Shown: piece after piece, positions 6,905 to 10,682 of the stretch
Position numbering within the stretch: position 1 is the first letter of the stretch
How the letters are laid out: each line of letters begins with the position of its first letter
Assembly: GCA_023249815.1 (NCBI GenBank)
Contig: JAHFBX010000064.1
Span: 1-10,682, forward strand
Reading direction: 5' to 3'
From: Candidatus Eiseniibacteriota bacterium
GTDB taxonomy: Bacteria; Eisenbacteria; RBG-16-71-46
DNA length: 10,682 bases
Notes under the pieces: model-generated
Seen by the model: only the letters and a program-made list of their open reading frames with translations
The model's database searches: none
Told to the model about the DNA's origin: nothing
Program-made: the position numbers and the translations under genes

Positions 6905-6975
6905 GCGCGGTCGCGGTCTCCAGGAGTTTCGGGGCGGGCCACGCGATGCGTGCGCGGGCCAAAGGGCGAGCGGAA

Positions 6976-7004
6976 AGTCTAGCGGGCGTCAGCGCGAGCG
7001 CCAA
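6976..7004 (-). promoter_or_regulatory. Probable sigma70-like promoter of the DUF547 gene
   Basis: Minus-strand TTGGCG (7004-6999) and TAGACT (6981-6976) are separated by 17 bases; each matches 4 of 6 consensus bases at ideal spacing. The -10 is preceded by GC (GCTAGACT). It predicts a leader of roughly 65 bases before ATG 6904. Confidence 0.5.
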
Positions 7005-7089
7005 TACGTGGCCGCGCGACGGGTCGTGAATTGGCGGGAGCATGACGCAGGAACGGCCCACGGCCCGCGCTGGGGGCGCCGCGGGATTG

Positions 7090-7098
7090 TGCTAGCGT
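7090..7098 (+). promoter_or_regulatory. Possible extended -10 promoter for the membrane protein-AKR operon
   Basis: TGCTAGCGT has the TGN extension directly before TAGCGT (3 of 6 matches to TATAAT). No -35 is visible at 16-18 bases upstream. Transcription would begin near 7105, giving a short leader of about 28 bases to ATG 7133. It is the plus-strand member of the GCTANNNT set. Confidence 0.4.
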
Positions 7099-7117
7099 CC
7101 AGCGCCCGAACCTCAAC

Positions 7118-7122
7118 AGGAG
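7118..7122 (+). promoter_or_regulatory. Ribosome site of the membrane-protein gene
   Basis: AGGAG, 10 bases before ATG 7133. It supports that start and lies within the short leader predicted from the -10 element. Confidence 0.6.
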
Positions 7123-7132
7123 AGCCCAAGGC

Positions 7133-7546
7133 ATGACCCCGAACCCTCCGACGCGACAACCCTCGCGCACCGCCGCCGCGCTCCTCGCGGGCTTCGTGCT
7201 GATCGTGGCGCTCTCCACGCTCACCGACCTCGCGCTCCACCGAACCGGCGTGTTCCCGCCCGAGGGCCAGCCCATGCCGGACGTGCTGTGGGCGCTCGCG
7301 ACGGCCTATCGCATCGCGTATGGCATCGCCGGCTGCTGGCTCGCGGCCCGCCTGGCACCCGATCGCCCGATGTGGCACGCGTTGGCGCTCGGCTGGTTGG
7401 GTGTGGTCCTGAGCACGTTCGGAACGGTGGCCACGTGGAACTTGGGGCCCGCGTTCGGCCCCAAGTGGTATCCGATCGCGTTGGTCCTGACCGCGCTCCC
7501 CTCTGCCTGGGTTGGTGGCAAGCTCCGCCGTCCGGGGCCCCAGTGA
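7133..7546 (+). CDS. Small four-helix membrane protein, function unknown
   Basis: A 137-residue integral membrane protein. Hydrophobic helices are at about 14-36, 52-75, 80-101 and 112-131, with both ends short and polar. Between helices 1 and 2 is a distinctive loop, TDLALHRTGVFPPEGQPMPD (31-50), followed by ATAYRIAYGIAGCWLAARLAP. This looks like a widespread but unnamed family of small bacterial membrane proteins; I cannot give it a function. ATG 7133 has AGGAG upstream. Its TGA overlaps the GTG start of the aldo/keto reductase gene (GTGA, 7543-7546), so the two are translationally coupled; a functional link is inference only. Confidence 0.85.
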   Translation: MTPNPPTRQPSRTAAALLAGFVLIVALSTLTDLALHRTGVFPPEGQPMPDVLWALATAYRIAYGIAGCWLAARLAPDRPMWHALALGWLGVVLSTFGTVATWNLGPAFGPKWYPIALVLTALPSAWVGGKLRRPGPQ

Positions 7547-8580
7547 ACTACCGACGGCTGGGGAACAGCGGACTCCAGGTCTCCGAGCTCTCGCTCGGAT
7601 CGTGGGTCACGTTCGGCGGCTCACTCGGGCCGGGCGCCGCCGTGCCGATCGTGCGCCGAGCGTTCGAGCTGGGCTACAACCTGTTCGACACCGCCGACGT
7701 GTACCTGAAGGGAGTGGCCGAGACCGAGCTGGGCGAGGCGCTGCGCGGCCTGCCGCGCGGCGAGATCGTCGTGGCCACCAAGTGCATGGGCCGCGTCGGC
7801 GAGGGACCGATGGGCCGCGGCCTGTCGCGCAAGCACATCTTCGACGCGATCGACGCGAGCCTCAGGCGGTTGAAGCTCGACTACGTGGACCTCTACCAGT
7901 TCCACGCGCCCGACGCGGACGCGCCGATCGAGGAGTCCGTGCGCGCGTTCGAGGACCTCGTCCGCTCGGGGAAGGCGCGCTACATCGGCTATTCCAACTT
8001 CGATGAGCAGCCGAAGCTCGCCGAGCAGGTGATCGCGCTCCAGCAGCGCAACCGCTGGACTGCGATGATCTCGTCGCAGCCGCGCTACAACCTGGTCGAG
8101 CGTCACGTCGAGAACGGCCATGCCGCGTTCTGCCGGAAGCACGGCATCGGCATGATCGTCTACTCGCCGCTCGCGCAGGGCGTGCTCACCAACAAGTACG
8201 CCGGCGGCGCGCGACCGGAGGGGAGCCGGGCCACCGGCACGTTCGCGCACTTCCTCGACTCCCAGAAGGCGATCACACCCGAGAATGTGGCCGCAGCGGA
8301 ATGCCTGGGCGTGTGGTGCCGCAAGCGCGGGCTCGAGCCCGCCGCGGTGGCGCTGGCCTGGGTGTTGAGGAACCCGGCGGTCTCGAGCGCCATCACCGGC
8401 GCCACGAGCGTGGCGCACGTGGAGCGGAACGTGAAGGCGCTCGAGGTGAAACTCACGGCCGCCGATTGGCGCGCCGTCTCGGCGCTGGCGACGCCGAGGC
8501 CGGTGCGGAAGGCTTCACGCGCGGCGGCGAAGCCGCGCTCGGTCCCGAAGCGGGCCATGGCGAAGCGCCGGGCGAAGTAG
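7543..8580 (+). CDS. Aldo/keto reductase, potassium-channel beta-subunit-like, with basic tail
   Basis: A 345-residue NADPH-dependent oxidoreductase. It begins at once with the family start NYRRLGNSGLQVSELSLG. The catalytic tetrad is complete: Asp49 and Tyr54 in FDTADVY, Lys80 in VATK, and His121 in LYQFH. Other AKR landmarks are GKARYIGYSNF, the YNLVER segment, the NADPH-loop YSPLAQGVLTNKY and a C-terminal SSAITGATSVAHVERNV. The layout is that of the AKR6/YghZ-like branch, which reduces aldehydes or ketones; the substrate is unknown. GTG 7543 is used because it overlaps the previous stop and places the domain at residue 2; the longer upstream frame runs antisense-like through the membrane-protein gene. 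Residues 316-345 are an unusual Ala/Lys/Arg/Pro tail with 12 basic and no acidic residues. Confidence 0.93.
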   Translation: MNYRRLGNSGLQVSELSLGSWVTFGGSLGPGAAVPIVRRAFELGYNLFDTADVYLKGVAETELGEALRGLPRGEIVVATKCMGRVGEGPMGRGLSRKHIFDAIDASLRRLKLDYVDLYQFHAPDADAPIEESVRAFEDLVRSGKARYIGYSNFDEQPKLAEQVIALQQRNRWTAMISSQPRYNLVERHVENGHAAFCRKHGIGMIVYSPLAQGVLTNKYAGGARPEGSRATGTFAHFLDSQKAITPENVAAAECLGVWCRKRGLEPAAVALAWVLRNPAVSSAITGATSVAHVERNVKALEVKLTAADWRAVSALATPRPVRKASRAAAKPRSVPKRAMAKRRAK

Positions 8581-8585
8581 CGCGT

Positions 8586-9887
8586 TCAGGCCGCGGGAGC
8601 ACCCTCGGCAGCGCGGCGCCCGCGCTCCAGGTCCACCGTACTCAAGAGCCACGCGCCGCCGATGAAGAGTGGCAGCAACGTGAGTGTGGCGAGCTTGCCG
8701 CCGCCCGTGAGCTGCGTGACGAACGCGAACAGGATCGGACCCACGACGCCCGCCAACTTCTCGCTCACCGAGTAGAAGCCGAACAGTTCTCCCGTCCGCT
8801 CGCGTGGCACGAGCGACGCGAACATCGATCGGGACAGTGCCTGGGTACCACCCTGGAACAGCGCGACGAGGGCCGCCAGCACCCAGAACTGCCACGCCGA
8901 CTGGAGGAAGAACGCGAAGATGCTGATCCCGGTGTAGCCGGCGATCCCGACCATGACCGCGCCACGCGGCCCAAGCGGCGCCGCGAGCCGGCCGAACAGG
9001 ATCGAGGCGGGCGCGGCGAGGAGCTGCACCATGAGCAGCGCTCCCATCAGGTGCTTGTCGCTCAGTCCCACCTCGACGCCGTAGATCGTGGCCATCTTGA
9101 TGATGGTGCCGATGCCGTCGGAGTAAAGCCAGAACGCGATCAGGAACCGCAGCAGGTCGGGCTGCGAGCCGAGACCCGCGATCGTGCTGCGGAGCTGGCG
9201 GAACACCGCCCCGGCCAGCGCACGCACCGGCACGCCGGAGCGGCCGGCCTCGGGTTCCGGCACGCCACGGAACAGCGGGATCGCGAACACCAGCCACCAC
9301 CCGGCGACGCTCGCGAACGCCACGCGCGTCGCGGTGGCGGCGTCCGGCAGGCCGAAGCGCTGCGGCATGGCGATGAGCGCCAGGTGCACGGCCAGCAGCA
9401 GGCCGCCGCCCAGGTAGCCCCACGCGAAACCGCGCGCCGAGACGCGGTGCATCTCATCGGGCGAGGCGACCGCCGGGAGCAGCGCGTCGTAGAGCACGTT
9501 GCCGGTCGCGAACGCCACGAACGCCAGGCCGAACGCCACCAGCAATCCGCTCCAGCCGCCGGCGGGTGTGAGCGCCAGCGCCATCGTGCCGCCGCAGCCC
9601 AACAGCACGCACGCGAGCAGGATGGGCTTCCGGCGGCGGGTCTGATCGGCGAGCGTGCCGACGAGCGGCGAGAGCATCGCCGTGAACGCCAGCGCCGCGG
9701 CACTCGCATAGCCCCAGAGCGCGGTGGCGTCGTGCGCCGGCATGCTGCGCGCCGCCATGCGCGCGAAGTAGACCGGCAGGATGGCGGACACGACGCTCGT
9801 CGCGAACGCGGAGTTCGCCCAGTCGTACAAGCACCACGCCCGCTGGGCGCGGCGGCGGCCGGAAGGGTCGAGCATGAGGGAGAGCAC
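8586..9887 (-). CDS. MFS transporter, UMF1 (Atg22-like) family
   Basis: A polytopic inner-membrane protein of about 433 residues with roughly 12 hydrophobic segments. The UMF1 signature near the N-terminus is AWCLYDWANSAFATSVVSA, followed by the MFS motif A loop GTLADQTRRRKP after helix 2. The second half has the family's SRSMFASLVPRERTGELFGF loop and the helix SEKLAGVVGPILFAF. Bacterial UMF1 proteins are presumed secondary transporters (yeast Atg22 effluxes amino acids from the vacuole); the substrate here is unknown. GTG 9887 is taken as start because AGGA lies 8 bases upstream. ATG 9875 is also possible, while ATG 9926 would overlap the start region of the divergent GNAT gene. It converges on the aldo/keto reductase with only 5 bp between stops. 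Confidence 0.9.
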   Translation of the reverse strand: MLSLMLDPSGRRRAQRAWCLYDWANSAFATSVVSAILPVYFARMAARSMPAHDATALWGYASAAALAFTAMLSPLVGTLADQTRRRKPILLACVLLGCGGTMALALTPAGGWSGLLVAFGLAFVAFATGNVLYDALLPAVASPDEMHRVSARGFAWGYLGGGLLLAVHLALIAMPQRFGLPDAATATRVAFASVAGWWLVFAIPLFRGVPEPEAGRSGVPVRALAGAVFRQLRSTIAGLGSQPDLLRFLIAFWLYSDGIGTIIKMATIYGVEVGLSDKHLMGALLMVQLLAAPASILFGRLAAPLGPRGAVMVGIAGYTGISIFAFFLQSAWQFWVLAALVALFQGGTQALSRSMFASLVPRERTGELFGFYSVSEKLAGVVGPILFAFVTQLTGGGKLATLTLLPLFIGGAWLLSTVDLERGRRAAEGAPAA

Positions 9888-9888
9888 T

Positions 9889-9902
9889 ACCAGATTCCTG
9901 GT
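9889..9902. repeat. Inverted repeat ACCAG-ATTC-CTGGT in the divergent promoter region
   Basis: Perfect 5-bp arms with a 4-base spacer, directly upstream of the MFS start and before the GNAT leader. It has the shape of a small operator serving both divergent genes, but the arms are short and no second copy was seen. It also contains the AGGA used as the MFS ribosome site. Confidence 0.3.
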
Positions 9903-9917
9903 GTAAGGTGGGACACG

Positions 9918-9950
9918 ATGCCGCACGCTCGAGTGGACCGCCCGAGGTGA
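9918..9950 (+). CDS. Possible 10-codon leader ORF of the GNAT gene
   Basis: ATG 9918 starts MPHARVDRPR and stops at TGA 9948-9950. AAGGTGG (9905-9911) lies 6 bases upstream, a better ribosome site than that of either GNAT start candidate. The stop overlaps the GTG 9947 start of the GNAT gene (GTGA), the same arrangement as the membrane protein-AKR pair. It may be a translational coupling leader, or chance in a short GC-rich stretch. Four of its ten residues are Arg or His codons; no attenuator hairpin was recognised. Confidence 0.3.
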   Translation: MPHARVDRPR

Positions 9951-10549
9951 CCACGCGCGTCGCCGTGCCCGCAGATGCCCCAGCGCTGGCCGAACTGCAC
10001 ATGGAGACGCTGCCCGGGGACATCAGCGACTTCACCCCGCTGGGCGCCCGCACCGTGCGGCGCTTCTACGCCAACGCCATCGCGCGTGGCGCCGCCACCG
10101 TGTGTGTCACGTCGGCGGCCGACGGATCGCTGCTCGGCTTCGTCATGATCACGCCCGACATCGCGGCGTTGTTCCCGCGCTCATTGCTCGCGGGCCCGGG
10201 CGACATCGCGCGCTTCGTGTTCGGCGCCAACCCGTTCGGCCTCGCGCGCGCGCTCGTCGCCAAGCTGACTTCCGGCACCGCGACCGTGGCTGCGGTGCCG
10301 GAGCTGGTCTACCTCGGCGTGAGCGTCAAAGCGCGCGGGCAGGGCGTGGGCGCGGCGCTCATGGACGCGGCGCACGCGGAGTTCCGCCGCCAGGGCATCC
10401 CGCGCTACGAGTTGAACGTGCACGAGGGGAACCTCTCGGCCGTGAAGCTCTACTTCGCGAAGGGGCTCTCGGTGGCACGTCGGTACGAGAAGGGCGGTCA
10501 CACGATGTACAACATGACGAAGGAGCTGGAGTCGGCGCCGCCCGCGTAG
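9947..10549 (+). CDS. GNAT family N-acetyltransferase
   Basis: A 200-residue acetyl-CoA-dependent acyltransferase. The fold starts at residue 2 with TRVAVPADAPALAELH. The acetyl-CoA pyrophosphate-binding motif A is at 123-138 (LGVSVKARGQGVGAAL, with R/Q-x-x-G-x-G/A as RGQGVGA), and motif B at 162-174 (NLSAVKLYFAKGL). The insert around 70-105 (IARFVFGANPFGLARAL) is longer than in minimal members. An N-terminal LPGDISDFTPLGARTVRRFY resembles GNATs found in sugar and polysaccharide gene clusters, but the substrate cannot be assigned. GTG 9947 is favoured over GTG 9908: it begins at the domain, it overlaps the leader ORF stop, and it leaves about 60 bp for the divergent promoters. It converges on a FemAB-like gene with 6 bp between stops. 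Confidence 0.88.
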   Translation: MTTRVAVPADAPALAELHMETLPGDISDFTPLGARTVRRFYANAIARGAATVCVTSAADGSLLGFVMITPDIAALFPRSLLAGPGDIARFVFGANPFGLARALVAKLTSGTATVAAVPELVYLGVSVKARGQGVGAALMDAAHAEFRRQGIPRYELNVHEGNLSAVKLYFAKGLSVARRYEKGGHTMYNMTKELESAPPA

Positions 10550-10555
10550 CCGCGC

Positions 10556-10682
10556 TCAGCCAATCTGGCGCGCCGCCCAGGGCCCGATCGTGTTCGCGAG
10601 CCAGCGCGGGAGCCTCCGCCACGTGTTCACCATGAGCGCGTAGCGCGGACTCTTGGGATCCACGTCGGGCGCGTGCTTCGCG
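10556..10682 (-). CDS. C-terminal end of a FemAB-like protein, cut by window edge
   Basis: The frame is open from the right edge and ends at TGA 10558-10556, giving 41 residues. They read DVDPKSPRYALMVNTW, then RRLPRWLANTIGPWAARQIG. The pattern of Asn/Asp-Pro-Lys-x-Pro-x-Tyr, a Trp, RLP-x-x-LAN-x-x-GP and a terminal Gly resembles the C-termini of FemAB-family (tandem GNAT-fold aminoacyl/acyl transferase) proteins, particularly those of XrtA/PEP-CTERM exopolysaccharide loci. No catalytic region is in view, so this is a recognition by tail alone. The facing GNAT gene would fit a polysaccharide or envelope context beyond the window. Confidence 0.5.
   Translation of the reverse strand, partial: AKHAPDVDPKSPRYALMVNTWRRLPRWLANTIGPWAARQIG

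Larger units (their letters stand above)
6905..7132. other. 228-bp divergent intergenic region
   Basis: The longest non-coding stretch in the window, between the DUF547 gene (minus) and the membrane-protein gene (plus). It holds one promoter-like element for each direction (6976-7004 and 7090-7098). The 85 bases between them are GC-rich, with an imperfect CGGCCC tandem near 7054-7066. No RNA gene, riboswitch or coding ORF was recognised. Confidence 0.7.

Noticed and set aside
8301..9950. Open plus-strand frame of 549 codons opposite the MFS transporter
   Set aside because: It is rich in Arg, His, Glu and Gly with no fold or motif, as expected of the antisense frame of a GC-rich gene. The minus-strand MFS protein has clear UMF1 motifs and membrane helices. 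Only its last codons (9918-9950) are considered, as a separate leader ORF.
1..10682. Mobile element, defence island, CRISPR array or biosynthetic cluster
   Set aside because: No transposase, integrase, terminal inverted repeats, direct-repeat array, restriction or toxin gene was seen; all the genes recognised are ordinary metabolic, envelope or unknown-function types of similar base composition.

Overview
This is an ordinary, gene-dense piece of a GC-rich (about 70% by eye) bacterial chromosome. Coding sequence fills nearly everything, and start and stop codons often overlap. The families present (AmmeMemoRadiSam protein B, YbjN-like, DUF547, UMF1-type MFS, and a FemAB-like tail resembling those of XrtA/PEP-CTERM loci) suggest a Gram-negative-type environmental bacterium. 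Gemmatimonadota, Candidatus Eisenbacteria, Myxococcota and Acidobacteriota are all compatible; there is no rRNA or other marker to decide. I see no tRNA, rRNA, CRISPR array, insertion sequence, integrase or phage gene.

Layout from left to right. (1) Minus strand 1-534: the N-terminal part of an AmmeMemoRadiSam system protein B, cut by the window edge. (2) Plus-strand operon 691-2794: a YbjN/CesT-like chaperone-fold protein with an acidic tail, a monoacylglycerol-lipase-like alpha/beta hydrolase (ATGA overlap), and a YiiM-type MOSC protein (8-bp gap). (3) Minus-strand group 2799-6904, transcribed right to left: a secreted DUF547 protein, then glpD (FAD glycerol-3-phosphate dehydrogenase), then glpK (glycerol kinase). 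(4) Plus-strand pair 7133-8580: a four-helix membrane protein and an aldo/keto reductase with a GTGA overlap. (5) Minus strand 8586-9887: a UMF1-family MFS transporter. (6) Plus strand 9947-10549: a GNAT acetyltransferase, possibly behind a 10-codon leader ORF. (7) Minus strand 10556-10682: the C-terminus of a FemAB-like protein.

How they may work together: GlpK and GlpD take glycerol to dihydroxyacetone phosphate. The lipase encoded opposite them could release glycerol from monoacylglycerols, so the 1.2-5.8 kb region may be a small glyceride-use neighbourhood, although no glpF or glpR is in view. The right edge may lead into a polysaccharide or envelope locus, because the GNAT and FemAB-like genes face each other there.

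The most interesting non-coding signals are a recurring GCTANNNT element placed like a -10 box in four upstream regions, three convergent junctions of only 4-6 bp (one is a 12-bp perfect palindrome holding both stop codons), and the possible leader ORF coupled to the GNAT gene. I found no convincing new multi-gene system.
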